From Sphingomonas phyllosphaerae (GTDB lineage: Bacteria; Pseudomonadota; Alphaproteobacteria; Sphingomonadales; Sphingomonadaceae): a stretch of DNA of 64,000 nucleotides. This document shows, piece by piece, positions 44,541 to 54,039 of the stretch (its first letter is position 1; every line of letters starts with the position of its first letter). The position numbers and the translations under genes are program-made. Under the pieces are notes generated by a model that was not told the origin of the DNA, searched no databases, and saw only the letters and a program-made list of their open reading frames with translations. The DNA lies in NCBI RefSeq assembly GCF_029623345.1, contig NZ_JAPYKH010000006.1:124001-188000 (forward strand), read 5' to 3'.

Positions 44541-45539
44541 TTATGCCGCGAGCTTGAGCTCCTGCATCGCGTCCGCCGCCAGCGCGATCGAGCGCCGGCG
44601 GGCCTGATGGTCGTACACCGCGCTGGTGATCATCAGCTCGTCCACGCCGGTGCGCGCGACGAAAGCGGCGATGCCGCGTGCGACCTCGTCGCGCGTGCCG
44701 ATCGCGCTAGCCGACAGCGCCTGGTCGAGGATCGCGGCATGCTGCGGCGGCAGTGAGGCACGATAGCCCGGCACCGGCGGTTTCATCCGGCCGGGGTTGC
44801 CGGTGCGCAGCGCAACGAACTGCTGCTGCTGCGAGCTGGCGATCAGCTCGGCCTCCTCGTGCGTGTCCGCAGCAAAGATGTTGAAGCCCGCCATGGCATA
44901 GGGCCGCTCCAGCGTCGCGGAGGGGCGGAAGTCGCGGCGGTAGATCGCCAGCGCCTGGTCGAGCGCGTCGGGCGCGAAATGCGAGGCGAAGGCATAGGGC
45001 AGGCCCAGCATCGCGGCGAGCTGCGCGCCGAAGAGGCTGGAGCCGAGGATCCACATCTGCGGTTTCGCGCCGGCGCCAGGGGTGGCGGTGATGCCGGTGC
45101 GACCGTCGTCGGCGAAATAGCTTTGCAGCTCGACCACGTCGCGCGGGAACTCGTTGGCGTCGCTGCTCAGGTTGCGGCGTAGCGCATGCGCGACGCGCTG
45201 ATCCGAGCCGGGCGCGCGGCCCAGGCCAAGGTCGATGCGGCCGGGAAAGAGCGCGTCGAGCGTGCCGAACTGCTCGGCGATCTGGAGCGGCGCCGAATTG
45301 GGCAGCATGATTCCGCCCGCGCCGACGCGGATTGTGCTGGTCGCTTGGCCGACATGCGCGATCACCACTGCGGTCGCGGCCGAGGCGATGCCGGTCATGC
45401 CGTGATGCTCGGCGACCCAATAACGGTTGTAACCCAGCGCCTCGGCGTGCCGCGCGAGATCGGCGGCATTGCGGAGCGACTCCGCGACCGAGCCGGACTC
45501 GGTGACGGGGACGAGGTCGAGAAGCGAAAAGAGCGTCAT
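44541..45539 (-). CDS. LLM class flavin-dependent oxidoreductase
   Basis: A 332-residue luciferase-like monooxygenase-fold protein (YhbW-like). It starts [19 protein letters not shown], with [49 protein letters not shown] and the [14 protein letters not shown] segment of the bacterial YhbW group. It would use reduced flavin and oxygen, and the substrate is unknown. The ATG at 45539 is chosen; the open frame upstream runs into a repeat and is not coding. Confidence 0.88.
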   Translation of the reverse strand: MTLFSLLDLVPVTESGSVAESLRNAADLARHAEALGYNRYWVAEHHGMTGIASAATAVVIAHVGQATSTIRVGAGGIMLPNSAPLQIAEQFGTLDALFPGRIDLGLGRAPGSDQRVAHALRRNLSSDANEFPRDVVELQSYFADDGRTGITATPGAGAKPQMWILGSSLFGAQLAAMLGLPYAFASHFAPDALDQALAIYRRDFRPSATLERPYAMAGFNIFAADTHEEAELIASSQQQQFVALRTGNPGRMKPPVPGYRASLPPQHAAILDQALSASAIGTRDEVARGIAAFVARTGVDELMITSAVYDHQARRRSIALAADAMQELKLAA

Positions 45540-45619
45540 GGGTGAGAGGTGGGGAGGCGGGCGGCGCTTCGCCAGCCGAGAGTGGCTTGGCGCGGGCGAA
45601 GCTAGGCTTGGGGCGGCGT

Positions 45620-45711
45620 ACTCCTCTCCCGTCAGGAGAAGGACGCTTCCGCGTACGTCGCGCTTGCGGACGGGCTCCACTACAATCCCGCCGCTGAACG
45701 GGAGGGGCTGA
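45620..45711. repeat. Paired palindromic repeat, possible family 3 relative
   Basis: The left part carries TCCTCTCCCGTCAGGAGAAGG and the right part CCGCTGAACGGGAGGGGC, inverted and about 45 bases apart. It lies in the 252-base gap between two divergent genes. Confidence 0.5.
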
Positions 45712-45791
45712 CAAGGCTGCACCGCGTCCTCCATCCCGCGCTCGTCCCGAAGGGATGACGCGCCGCGGCAAAGTCACTACAGCCTCACGCC

Positions 45792-46457
45792 ATGCTGCCA
45801 GCGCTCGCGCACATCGATACCTGGATCTTCGATCTCGACAACACGCTCTATCCGGCCAGCGCCGACCTGTTCGCGCTGATCGACCGGCGTATGACGGCCT
45901 TCGTCGGCGACCTGCTCGGGCTCGATCCGGTGGAAGCGCGGCGCGTGCAGAAGGACTATTTCCTCGGCCACGGCACCACGCTGGCTGGGCTGATGGCGAA
46001 CCATGAGATCGATCCCGCCGCCTTCCTCGCCTATGTCCACGACATCGAGATGGACGCGCTGGAGGAGAACGCCCCGCTCGCCGCCGCGCTGGCGCGTCTG
46101 CCCGGGCGCAAACTGGTCTTCACCAACGGCGACAAGCCCTATGCGCTGAAGGTGCTCGACCGGCTCGGGCTCGGCGCCAGCTTCGAGGCGGTGCACGACA
46201 TCACCGCGATGAACCTCGTGCCCAAGCCCGCTGCCGCGGCCTATCAGGGACTGTGCGACGCCTTCGGCATCGATCCCGCGCGCGCTCTGTTCGTCGAGGA
46301 CATGGCGCGCAATCTCAGACCCGCCAAGGCGATCGGCATGGCGACGGTGTGGGTCGACAACGGATCCGAGCAGGACCACGATTCCGACCGCTCCTACGTC
46401 GACTATCGCATCACCGATCTCACCGCCTGGCTCGACACCCTGTTGGAGACCGCATGA
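45792..46457 (+). CDS. HAD-family pyrimidine 5'-nucleotidase-like phosphatase
   Basis: A 221-residue haloacid dehalogenase-superfamily protein. Motif I is FDLDNTLYP near residues 13-21, motif II is [11 protein letters not shown], the motif III Lys is in [10 protein letters not shown], and motif IV is [11 protein letters not shown]. This set and the LDNTLYP form match the SDT1/YjjG-like pyrimidine 5'-nucleotidase group. The stop overlaps the dapD start as ATGA, so the two are cotranslated, although no direct pathway link is known. Confidence 0.88.
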   Translation: MLPALAHIDTWIFDLDNTLYPASADLFALIDRRMTAFVGDLLGLDPVEARRVQKDYFLGHGTTLAGLMANHEIDPAAFLAYVHDIEMDALEENAPLAAALARLPGRKLVFTNGDKPYALKVLDRLGLGASFEAVHDITAMNLVPKPAAAAYQGLCDAFGIDPARALFVEDMARNLRPAKAIGMATVWVDNGSEQDHDSDRSYVDYRITDLTAWLDTLLETA

Positions 46458-47281
46458 CGAACGACCTCGCCGCCACCATCGACGCCGCCTGGGAGCAGCG
46501 CGCCGAGCTCGGCTTCACCACCGCGGGCGAGATCCGCGTCGCGGTCGACCAAGCGCTGGCGCTGCTCGACGCCGGCGAGGCGCGCGTCGCCGAACCCGAC
46601 GGGTCGGGCGGCTGGCGCGTCAACCAATGGCTCAAGAAGGCGGTGCTGCTCAGCTTTCGTCTCAACGACAATGCGCTGATCGACAACGGCCCGGGCGCGG
46701 GCCACTGGTTCGACAAGGTGCCGAGCAAGTTCTCGGGCTGGAGCGAGGTCGAGTTCCGCACCGCCGGTTTCCGCGCGGTGCCGGGCAGCGTGGTGCGGCG
46801 CGGCGCCTTCGTCGGCAAGGGCGCGATTCTGATGCCAAGCTTCGTCAACATCGGCGCCCATGTCGGTGAGGGCACGATGGTCGACACCTGGGCGACGGTC
46901 GGCAGCTGCGCGCAGATCGGGCGCAACGTCCATCTCTCGGGGGGGGCGGGGATCGGCGGCGTGCTCGAGCCGCTCCAGGCCGATCCCGTCATCATCGGCG
47001 ACGGTGCCTTCATCGGCGCGCGCGCCGAGGTGGCGGAAGGCGTGCGCGTCGGCGAGGGCGCGGTGCTGTCGATGGGCGTCTATCTCGGCGCCTCGACCAA
47101 GATCGTCGACCGCGCGTCCGGCGAGGTATTTCGCGGGGAAGTGCCGCCCTATGCGGTGGTGGTGCCCGGCTCGATCGGTGGCGGGGAGGGCAGGCCGGCG
47201 CTCTACTGCGCGGTGATCGTCAAGCGCGTCGACGCGCAGACGCGGAGCAAGACGAGCATCAACGAGCTGCTGCGCGATTGA
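46454..47281 (+). CDS. dapD: 2,3,4,5-tetrahydropyridine-2,6-dicarboxylate N-succinyltransferase
   Basis: A 275-residue left-handed beta-helix acyltransferase that succinylates tetrahydrodipicolinate in lysine and diaminopimelate synthesis. The helical N-terminal domain precedes hexapeptide repeats ([60 protein letters not shown]). The C-terminus carries the succinyl-CoA-binding [13 protein letters not shown]. The start is coupled to the upstream phosphatase. Confidence 0.95.
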   Translation: MTNDLAATIDAAWEQRAELGFTTAGEIRVAVDQALALLDAGEARVAEPDGSGGWRVNQWLKKAVLLSFRLNDNALIDNGPGAGHWFDKVPSKFSGWSEVEFRTAGFRAVPGSVVRRGAFVGKGAILMPSFVNIGAHVGEGTMVDTWATVGSCAQIGRNVHLSGGAGIGGVLEPLQADPVIIGDGAFIGARAEVAEGVRVGEGAVLSMGVYLGASTKIVDRASGEVFRGEVPPYAVVVPGSIGGGEGRPALYCAVIVKRVDAQTRSKTSINELLRD

Positions 47282-47321
47282 GGCGGCGCGCCGAGAAGCT
47301 CGGCGCACCGATCCAGACGTG

Positions 47322-47356
47322 AAAAGGGCCGCGATCTTACCGGTCGCGGCCCTCTC
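47322..47356. terminator. Bidirectional terminator between dapD and the lipoprotein gene
   Basis: The arms GGGCCGCGA (47326-47334) and TCGCGGCCC (47344-47352) pair perfectly. The minus strand continues into TTTT, giving a classic intrinsic terminator for the leftward lipoprotein gene, and the hairpin can also serve dapD. Confidence 0.75.
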
Positions 47357-47375
47357 ATCGTCATCGTTCGGCGAT

Positions 47376-47981
47376 TCAGGACGCCTTTGGCAGCCTGATC
47401 GACGGCCCGATCGTCTCCACCACCTGGCGGGCGTTGAAAGCGCGGACGTTGCCGGGCTCGGGCGAGCCCTTGAACATCACGATCTCGGCCGACGCCTCGT
47501 AGCGGTCGACGGTGCGGATATCGGCGCCGCCGCCGAAGCCGCCCCACGGGCCGCCCCAGAACGGGTCCCAGGCGCGATAGCCGAAGCCGCGGCCGTAGAA
47601 GCCCCAGCGCGGACCCCACAGCCCGCCGCCGAACGCGCCAAAGCCGGGACCGAAGCCGCCATAGCCCGGCGTCGAGTAGGTGCGCGCCTGGCGATCGGTG
47701 TCGCGATCCGCCATCACGAAGTAATCGAAGCCGTTCTGCAGCGTCAGCTCGGCCGAGCGGAACAGCAGGTAGCGCTCCACCACGTCGCGATCGGTGACGG
47801 TGTTGCCCGCGAAGGTGACGCGGAAGCGATTCGGCTCGATGCGGGTGTCGCTGTAGCCGGTGCGATAGAAGCCCGATCCGGTCGCCGGACGATAGGCAGT
47901 CTCGGTCGCGCACGCCGCGACCAAGGAGGTGCTGGCCGCCAACGCCACGACAGCGGCGGTGCGGCCCCATTTCTTCAACAT
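47376..47981 (-). CDS. CC0125/CC1285-type lipoprotein
   Basis: A 201-residue lipoprotein with lipobox VAAC (Cys24 region). An N-terminal domain has the family-like GYSDTRIEPNRFRVTFAGN and VVERYLLFRSAELTLQNGFDYF. A Gly/Phe/Trp-rich middle (about residues 104-150) is followed by a short beta-like end. The family name is from memory of similar alphaproteobacterial lipoproteins and was not checked by alignment. Function is unknown, probably envelope-related. Confidence 0.7.
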   Translation of the reverse strand: MLKKWGRTAAVVALAASTSLVAACATETAYRPATGSGFYRTGYSDTRIEPNRFRVTFAGNTVTDRDVVERYLLFRSAELTLQNGFDYFVMADRDTDRQARTYSTPGYGGFGPGFGAFGGGLWGPRWGFYGRGFGYRAWDPFWGGPWGGFGGGADIRTVDRYEASAEIVMFKGSPEPGNVRAFNARQVVETIGPSIRLPKAS

Positions 47982-48143
47982 GGCGAGTCACTCCAATCGC
48001 GCCAGGGCGGCACGACTGGCGTCGTGTAGCCGAGGCGAGTGGAACGTGCGATGAACGGAAACGCTCCGTGTGCCAAGGGGGTGGGAAGAGGAGCTGACCG
48101 CTCGTGGGGAGTGGACGCGAGCATGCTCTAGAAGGTGCGGCCG

Positions 48144-48779
48144 ATGGACGAGAGCGACGACTATACCGAAGAGGACGCGCTGATCGTGGTCGATCCGCAG
48201 CTCGACTTCTGCCCCGGCGGGCGGCTCGCGGTGGTGGACGGCGACACGGTCATGGCGCCGATCGCGGCGCTGGCCGCGCGCTTCCGCCACGTCGTGGTCA
48301 CGCAGGACTGGCACCCGGCGGATCACTCGTCCTTCGCGAGCAGCCATCCCGGTCGACGCGCCTTCGACACGATCCGCATGCCCTACGGCGAGCAGGTGCT
48401 GTGGCCCGACCATTGCGTCCAGGGTAGCGCGGGCGCCGACTTCCACCCCGACATCGCCGGCGCGGTCGCGCGCGCCGGGCTGATCCTGCGCAAGGGCGCC
48501 AACCCGGCGGTCGACTCCTACTCGGCCTTCTACGAGAACGACAAAGCGACCCCCACGGGGCTGGCCGGCTATCTCCGCGACAAGGGCATCCGGCGCTGCG
48601 TGCTCGTCGGCCTCGCCTATGATTTCTGCGTGAGCTGGTCCGCGCTCGACGCGCGTCGCGAGGGCTTCGCCGCGCGCGTGCTGACCGGCTACACCCGCGC
48701 GATCGCGATGCCGGCGGGGGCGGGCAGCAGCGTCGATGCCGCGGAGGCGGCGATGCGCGCCGCCGGCGTAAGCTTCTAG
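48144..48779 (+). CDS. pncA: Nicotinamidase
   Basis: A 211-residue isochorismatase-fold amidase that converts nicotinamide to nicotinate for NAD salvage. The catalytic triad is Asp17 in VVDPQLDF, Lys in LRKGANPAVDSYSAF and Cys in VGLAYDFCV. The metal site is Asp55, His57 and His61 in TQDWHPADH. The cis-peptide region and size fit PncA. The ATG at 48144 has AAGG 8 bases upstream; a GTG at 48135 is an alternative start. Confidence 0.93.
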   Translation: MDESDDYTEEDALIVVDPQLDFCPGGRLAVVDGDTVMAPIAALAARFRHVVVTQDWHPADHSSFASSHPGRRAFDTIRMPYGEQVLWPDHCVQGSAGADFHPDIAGAVARAGLILRKGANPAVDSYSAFYENDKATPTGLAGYLRDKGIRRCVLVGLAYDFCVSWSALDARREGFAARVLTGYTRAIAMPAGAGSSVDAAEAAMRAAGVSF

Positions 48780-48786
48780 CGTCGGC

Positions 48787-50334
48787 TCAGGCCGCGGCGC
48801 TGCCGAAGCCGCGCCGCTGCGCCGCCTCGACCAGGGCCCGGTGCGGCGGCAAGTTGGCGAGCGCGACGCCGACCTGCCGCCGCACCTCGCCGAACGCGCG
48901 GCGCGCGTCGTCGCGATAGCGCAGCGCGCCGGCGCGCGCGCTCAGGTCGGTGCGCCAGCCCATGCCGTAGAGGACATATTGCCAGCTCGCCTCGGTGAAG
49001 ATGTCGACCTGCGGGTCGATGTCGAGCTCGTTGGGCCAGCGATGACGCCAGCGGTCGAGCAGCTCGAGCAGGCTGGCGGTATTCGACGCATCGGCGACGT
49101 TGTCGCGCCAGAAGTCGGTGTCGCGCCGCTCCGAGAGGCAATAATGCAGCTTGATGAAGTCGAGCGCGCGCTCGTAGCGGCGCAGCATGTTGGCGTTGAA
49201 CTGGCGCGCCGAGGTTTCGAGGTCGCCACTCCACGGGAAGAGGTTGGCGATCATCGCCGCGGACACTTCGGCGAAGGCGATGCCGGTCGCCTCGAGCGGC
49301 TCGAAGAAGCCGCTCGACAGCCCGACGGCGACGCAGTTGCGCCGCCAATTGATCTCGCGGAAGCCCGCGTCGAAGCGGAAGCGGCGTACCTCCGCCTGCG
49401 CGCCGCGCGGGCCGAGGTAGCGCCGCAGCGCGCGCTCGGCCGCCTCGTCGTCGCTGTGATCGGACGAGTAGACGTGTCCAATGCCGCGGCGCCGATCCAG
49501 CCCGATGTCCCAGATCCAGCCTGCCTCCTGCGCGGTCGAGATGGTCTGCGAGGCAATCGGCGCGTCCGCCGCGTCGTAAGGCAGCTGCGCGGCGAGGGCG
49601 CGGTCGCAGAACAGCACGTCGCGACACGAGCGGAACGGCACGCCCATCGCCTTGCCGATCAGCTCGGCGCGAAAGCCGGTGCAGTCGACGTAGAGGTCGG
49701 CGGTGAGCGCAGCGTGGCGCTCGGTTTCGAGCCGCTCGATCGCGCCGCTGTGGTCGAGCGCGACATGGGTGACGGTGTCGACGAGATGGGTCACGCCGTT
49801 CGCCACCGCGCGCTCGCGCAGCAGCCCGGCGAGCGCGACCGCGTCGAAGTGGAAGGCATAGTTGAGCGGCCCCACATAATCGGGGTGGGTCGGCAGCTTG
49901 GGCGCGCGCGCCGAGTCGGCGGCGGCCTTCTGCGGGGTGGAAACTTCGTCCCACTCGGCGTCGCCCGCGGCGCCGCTGAGCCAATAGGGCAGTAGCTCGA
50001 GCCCGCCCGGCGCCTCGGCGACCTGAAACGGGTGCATGTAATGGTCGCGCCCGGACGTCCCCGGCGCGCGCTGCCAATGGACGAAGCGCGCGCCTTGCTT
50101 GAAGGTGGCGCCGCAGCGCCGCACGAGCTCGGCTTCGTCGACGCCGATCGTCGCGAGCGTGCGCCGGATCGTCGGGAAGGTGCCCTCGCCGACGCCGAGC
50201 ACGCCGATGTCCTTGGACTCGATCAAGGTGATCGCGACGCCGTCCGCGAGGTCGGCGCCGAGCCGCTTGGCGAGATAGCCGGCGGTGAGCCACCCCGCGG
50301 TGCCCCCGCCGACGATCAGCACGCGCTTTCTCAT
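48787..50334 (-). CDS. Tryptophan halogenase family flavoprotein
   Basis: A 515-residue flavin-dependent halogenase-like protein. The FAD motif is VGGGTAGW (8-15). The catalytic Lys79 in CGATFKQGARF and Glu345 in SSGFFEPLEATGI match the positions used by known tryptophan halogenases. The WxWxIP signature is present as WIWDIG (273-278), with Gly in place of the final Pro. It lies 49 bases downstream of a TonB-dependent receptor on the same strand, a pairing seen in several alphaproteobacteria, where the substrate is usually not known. A flavin reductase is not encoded nearby. Confidence 0.88.
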   Translation of the reverse strand: MRKRVLIVGGGTAGWLTAGYLAKRLGADLADGVAITLIESKDIGVLGVGEGTFPTIRRTLATIGVDEAELVRRCGATFKQGARFVHWQRAPGTSGRDHYMHPFQVAEAPGGLELLPYWLSGAAGDAEWDEVSTPQKAAADSARAPKLPTHPDYVGPLNYAFHFDAVALAGLLRERAVANGVTHLVDTVTHVALDHSGAIERLETERHAALTADLYVDCTGFRAELIGKAMGVPFRSCRDVLFCDRALAAQLPYDAADAPIASQTISTAQEAGWIWDIGLDRRRGIGHVYSSDHSDDEAAERALRRYLGPRGAQAEVRRFRFDAGFREINWRRNCVAVGLSSGFFEPLEATGIAFAEVSAAMIANLFPWSGDLETSARQFNANMLRRYERALDFIKLHYCLSERRDTDFWRDNVADASNTASLLELLDRWRHRWPNELDIDPQVDIFTEASWQYVLYGMGWRTDLSARAGALRYRDDARRAFGEVRRQVGVALANLPPHRALVEAAQRRGFGSAAA

Positions 50335-50383
50335 GACCGTCCTCCCGCTGCCCCGCCGCGGACCGGCGGGGCAGCGCATCCTA

Positions 50384-53300
50384 TCAGAACGACAGGTTGA
50401 TGCCCGTGCTGATGCGACGGTCCGACTGGAACCAGCTGCGCCCGACCAGCCGCCCGTTGGGATAGCCGCCCATCAGCGTCCGCTGGGTTGAGGCGGTGAG
50501 GTTGGTACCCTGCACGCCGAACGAGAAATTGTCCGTCACCTTGAAGCGGATCCCGGCGTCGAGCGAGCCGTAATTGCCGCCGTAGATCGGCAGCGCGATC
50601 TGCGTGCTGGTGTTGGCGCCGCCGTCGAGGTCGGTCAGCACGCCGGGCGCGCTATAGTAATTGTACGTGCCGTTGGTGCCGTTGCTGTTGGTGGACAGCA
50701 GGTACTTGGAGCGCCACGAGTAAGCGACGCGGAGCGAGAAGGGGTTGCGCTCGTACAGCAGCGTCGCGTTGGCATTGTGTTTCGACAGGCCGACCAGCGG
50801 CGCGTCGTTGCGGATCGCACCGCGGATATCGCGGTACAGGTCGCCCGGGTTGCTGCTCTCGATGAAGGTGTAATTGCCCTCGAAGCCGAAGCCGCTGAGA
50901 AAACCAGGCAGCATGTCGAGGAAGAAGCGCCCGCCGACCTCGACGCCCTTCACCGTCGCGGCCTTGCTGGAGTTGATATAGTCCGACGCGGTCGCGGTGA
51001 CGGTCTCGTTCGAGCCGTCGGTGAAGATCACGTTCACCTGGCGCTCGGTGATCGAGAAGATCGGCAGGTTTTTAAGGCGCTTGTAGAAGGGCGCGACGTG
51101 GAAGGAGGTGCCGGCGCGCGCATAATATTCCATCGAGATGTCGAAATTGTGTGACAGCGTCGGCTTGAGCAGCGGGTTGCCCGTGTCCGCGGTGAAGTTG
51201 GCGAACAGCGGCGTCAGCCCGGTACCGCCCGGGTTGGGGATGGTCGCGATGCCGACCGAACCCGAGGAGCGCAGCGCGTTGAAGCTCGGCAGGTCGAGCG
51301 TCACATTGTAGCTGCCGCGCAGCTTCACCTTGTTGCTGGGCGAGAACTCGAGGTTGATCGAGGGCAGGAAGCGCGTGAACTCGGCCTCGCCGCCGCGCGG
51401 CACGAAGGTGTTCGCCAGCGTCTGCAGCACGCCGTTGCGCAGATAGGGCGTCCCGCCGTTCTGCTGGACGTAGCCGCTGCCCTGATTGCGGATGTTAACG
51501 ACGCGCAGGCCGATGTTGCCCGCTATGCCCGGCATGTTGTCCTGCGGCCCGAAGCGGAGCAGCGCGTAGCCGGCGATGTTGCGGGTGCGGTTGTCGACCT
51601 GGTCGCCCGGCAGGACGAAGCCGACCGGGCGGATGCCCGACGCGCCGCCATAGCCGCTGCCGACCGGAAGCGGACCGGAAGCCGAGCAGTTGAACTCGGT
51701 CCCCGCCGGGCAGAAGCCGGCCGGCGGCGATTGGACCAGCCCCGTACGGTCGCGATTGTAGCGCGACGCCAGCGCCTGGGTGGCGAACATCAGGTTGCCC
51801 GGCAGCGCGGTGTTGCCGCGGAAGAAATCGTCGAACGTGTGGACCGCGACGTCGCCCGGCACCGCATTGGCATAGGTGAGCTGCGGGTCGCCGTTCCAGC
51901 CGCGGCCCAGCGCGGTCCAGTTGTAGCCGTTGGCAAAGTCGCGCTCCTTGCGCTCGGCGGCGCGGGCGCCGAACTTGACCGAGCGGAAGAAGCTGTTGTC
52001 GAACGTATATTCGGCGTCGACCTGCGCGCTGTCGAGGCGGCCCTTGTTGTTCTCGTTGTGCGGCATCGACGCCGACCAGAAGTAGGTCGACGGATCGGCG
52101 AAGGCGGCGCGGGTGTCGGCGCCGACGCTGATCAGCGGCAGGTCACCGGTGAGATCGATGCCGTAGCTGTTGCCAAAGCCGGTGTCGCGGAAGATATCGA
52201 TCCGGTCGTAGATCTGGTGCGAGTCGACTCGCTGGATCGCGCCCTTGATCGACAGCGGCCCGCCATCGGGCGCGAAGGCGAACGACAGCGAGTAATCGCG
52301 CGTCACCGTGTTGCTCTGGACGAAGCCCTTGTTGCCGCTGCTGGTGATCGCTGCGTTGGTGGGCGCGAACGTATCGGTGTTGCGGTTGTACAGCGCGTCG
52401 GTCGACAGCAGGAGGCCGTCGCTGTCGAAGGTGCTGGTCGCCGGGTTCACCGTCAGCGTCTGCGAGTCGAGCTGGGTGCCATAGTCGCTCGACTGGCTCT
52501 TGTAGCGCGACTGGAAGAAGGTGCCGGTGAAGGTCAGCGAGTCGCTCGGCGCCCATTGCACCGCGCCGTAGATGCCGTAGCGACGATACTGGAACGCCTC
52601 GTCGCCATAGGCGAAGCCGCTCGGTACGTACTTCTCGGAGCCGTCGCTCAGCTTGGTCAGGAAGTACGGGCTGGTGCGCAGGAACTGCGACAGCGAGCTG
52701 AACTGGCTGAAGGCGAGGTCTGCGAGCACGCCGATGCGGCCGATGCCGGTGTCGAAGCTCTTGGTGACAAGGAACGAGCCGGTCGGGTCGGCCTTGTTGG
52801 CCATGTCGCCCAGCGCCAGCTCGCCGGTGCCGGAGACGTGGAAGCCGCCGTCGAAGTCGAACGGCAGCTTGGTGCGCAGGTCGATCTGGCCGCCGGTGCC
52901 GCCCTCGATCAGGTCGGCCGTAGACGCCTTGTAGACGTCGACCGCGGCCATCAGCTCGGGGGTGACGTCGCTCCACAGGATGGCGCGGCCGTTGTTGGCG
53001 CTGAAGATCTCGCGGCCGTTGAGGCGCGAAGCGACACCCGTCAAGCCGCGCACCTGCACGCCCGAGCCCTGCACCGAATAGTGATCGGGGTCGCCGAGTG
53101 CGGCGAAGCGGACGATCGAGACGCCCGAGACGCGCTGGAGCACTTCGGTAATCGAATTGTCGGGCAGCTTGCCGGCGTCGTCGGCGACTACCGAGTCGAT
53201 GATGGTCTCGCTGCGGCGCTTGCGATCGTCGGCGGCCTGGAGCGCGGCGCGGCGGCCGGTCACGATCACGTCGCCCGCGTCGCTGGCGCCGGGCTCACCC

Positions 53301-53479
53301 TGATCCTGCCCGGGGACGGCGGCCTGGCTGGCGTCGGGGGCGATCGGCTGCACCTCGGCCTGCGCCCAGGCCGAGCCGCTCAGCCCGAGCGCAAGCAGCG
53401 CCGCGAGCGAGGCGCCGCCGCGGAGCGAGCGACGGTGAACGTTAACAGAGCGCGCGAGTCGGAGCCGGTCTTCCATCAT
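50384..53479 (-). CDS. TonB-dependent receptor
   Basis: A 1031-residue outer-membrane receptor. After the signal peptide (LAALLALGLSGSAWAQ) comes an acidic/Gly-rich linker and a plug domain with DVIVTGRRAALQAADDRK, TEVLQRVSGVSIVRF and VQVRGLTGVASRLNGREIFS. A 22-strand-type barrel ends in the canonical Phe (STGINLSF). Size and plug form suggest import of a carbohydrate or another large substrate rather than a siderophore, which is inference. It forms an operon with the halogenase. A ribosome-binding site (AGGGGGG) precedes a double ATG. The upstream region carries CRP-like and LacI-like dyads. Confidence 0.93.
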   Translation of the reverse strand: MMEDRLRLARSVNVHRRSLRGGASLAALLALGLSGSAWAQAEVQPIAPDASQAAVPGQDQGEPGASDAGDVIVTGRRAALQAADDRKRRSETIIDSVVADDAGKLPDNSITEVLQRVSGVSIVRFAALGDPDHYSVQGSGVQVRGLTGVASRLNGREIFSANNGRAILWSDVTPELMAAVDVYKASTADLIEGGTGGQIDLRTKLPFDFDGGFHVSGTGELALGDMANKADPTGSFLVTKSFDTGIGRIGVLADLAFSQFSSLSQFLRTSPYFLTKLSDGSEKYVPSGFAYGDEAFQYRRYGIYGAVQWAPSDSLTFTGTFFQSRYKSQSSDYGTQLDSQTLTVNPATSTFDSDGLLLSTDALYNRNTDTFAPTNAAITSSGNKGFVQSNTVTRDYSLSFAFAPDGGPLSIKGAIQRVDSHQIYDRIDIFRDTGFGNSYGIDLTGDLPLISVGADTRAAFADPSTYFWSASMPHNENNKGRLDSAQVDAEYTFDNSFFRSVKFGARAAERKERDFANGYNWTALGRGWNGDPQLTYANAVPGDVAVHTFDDFFRGNTALPGNLMFATQALASRYNRDRTGLVQSPPAGFCPAGTEFNCSASGPLPVGSGYGGASGIRPVGFVLPGDQVDNRTRNIAGYALLRFGPQDNMPGIAGNIGLRVVNIRNQGSGYVQQNGGTPYLRNGVLQTLANTFVPRGGEAEFTRFLPSINLEFSPSNKVKLRGSYNVTLDLPSFNALRSSGSVGIATIPNPGGTGLTPLFANFTADTGNPLLKPTLSHNFDISMEYYARAGTSFHVAPFYKRLKNLPIFSITERQVNVIFTDGSNETVTATASDYINSSKAATVKGVEVGGRFFLDMLPGFLSGFGFEGNYTFIESSNPGDLYRDIRGAIRNDAPLVGLSKHNANATLLYERNPFSLRVAYSWRSKYLLSTNSNGTNGTYNYYSAPGVLTDLDGGANTSTQIALPIYGGNYGSLDAGIRFKVTDNFSFGVQGTNLTASTQRTLMGGYPNGRLVGRSWFQSDRRISTGINLSF

Positions 53480-53775
53480 CCCCCCTAATCCCGCCGCTAT
53501 GCGGCGAGCCTTGTTGGCGCGCCTTGATGAGCGCTACCACCGGGCTTTTAGCTACGCTGCTTTATCCGATCAATGTGAAACTTCCGACACTTGAGACACT
53601 GTCGTCGTGTAACCGCTTACTCATCGAGGTGGCCCTCACTTACAATCGGCCGAGCACATCGCGACTGACTAAGACAAATGGCGCAAATTACTGACCGCTT
53701 TGTTAAACTACGACAGCAATACTGCTGTGCATCGACAGGTCTTACAGAGTTGTTCGTGTAGAGAGCTGGGAGCGG

Positions 53776-53791
53776 TGTGATGCAGATCACA
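53776..53791. promoter_or_regulatory. CRP/FNR-type binding site candidate
   Basis: TGTGATGCAGATCACA is a perfect TGTGA-N6-TCACA dyad, the form bound by CRP-family activators. It lies about 300 bases upstream of the receptor start and next to a LacI-like dyad. Confidence 0.55.
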
Positions 53792-53795
53792 ACCT

Positions 53796-53807
53796 GGTAG
53801 CGTTACC
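53796..53807. promoter_or_regulatory. LacI/GalR-type operator candidate
   Basis: GGTAGCGTTACC is palindromic at 10 of 12 positions with a central CG, typical of LacI-family operators. It starts 5 bases from the CRP-like site. Confidence 0.5.
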
Positions 53808-53898
53808 GCGGTGCCCTCGGGCCGTAGCGGAGCCGACATGCGGACACACGTCCGCTCACGCGTGACCACACGTGCTTTCGTCTGGCGATGTAAGAAAG

Positions 53899-53973
53899 TG
53901 GCTCCCCGAGTAGGATTCGAACCTACGGCCGCTCGATTAACAGTCGAGAGCTCTACCGCTGAGCTATCGGGGA
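53899..53973 (-). tRNA. tRNA-Asn (anticodon GTT)
   Basis: On the minus strand the sequence folds as a cloverleaf. The 7-base acceptor stem is TCCCCGA/TCGGGGA, the D-arm contains AGCTCAGCGGTAGAGCT, the anticodon loop is CTGTTAA with anticodon GTT, and the T-arm contains GGTTCGAATCC. The discriminator is G, followed by an encoded CCA at 53899-53901. Confidence 0.95.
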
Positions 53974-54039
53974 ACGCTGTGGAGGGCGTCTATACCGGTG
54001 GTTTCGCGTGGCGCAATACCCTTTGTGCCGCATCGGAGA

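Larger units (their letters stand above)
53480..53898. promoter_or_regulatory. Regulatory region upstream of the TonB receptor operon
   Basis: A 419-base region between the TonB receptor and tRNA-Asn, clearly less GC-rich than its surroundings and with no credible ORF. It contains a CAGCA-N4-TGCTG dyad (53714-53727), a perfect CRP-type site TGTGA-N6-TCACA (53776-53791) and a LacI-type operator-like sequence GGTAGCGTTACC (53796-53807). It also has a partial AGCGCTACC half-site (53530-53538). Confidence 0.6.

Noticed and set aside
51731..53488. A 585-codon + strand frame opposite the TonB receptor
   Set aside because: No start signal or domain, and the minus strand contains the complete receptor.
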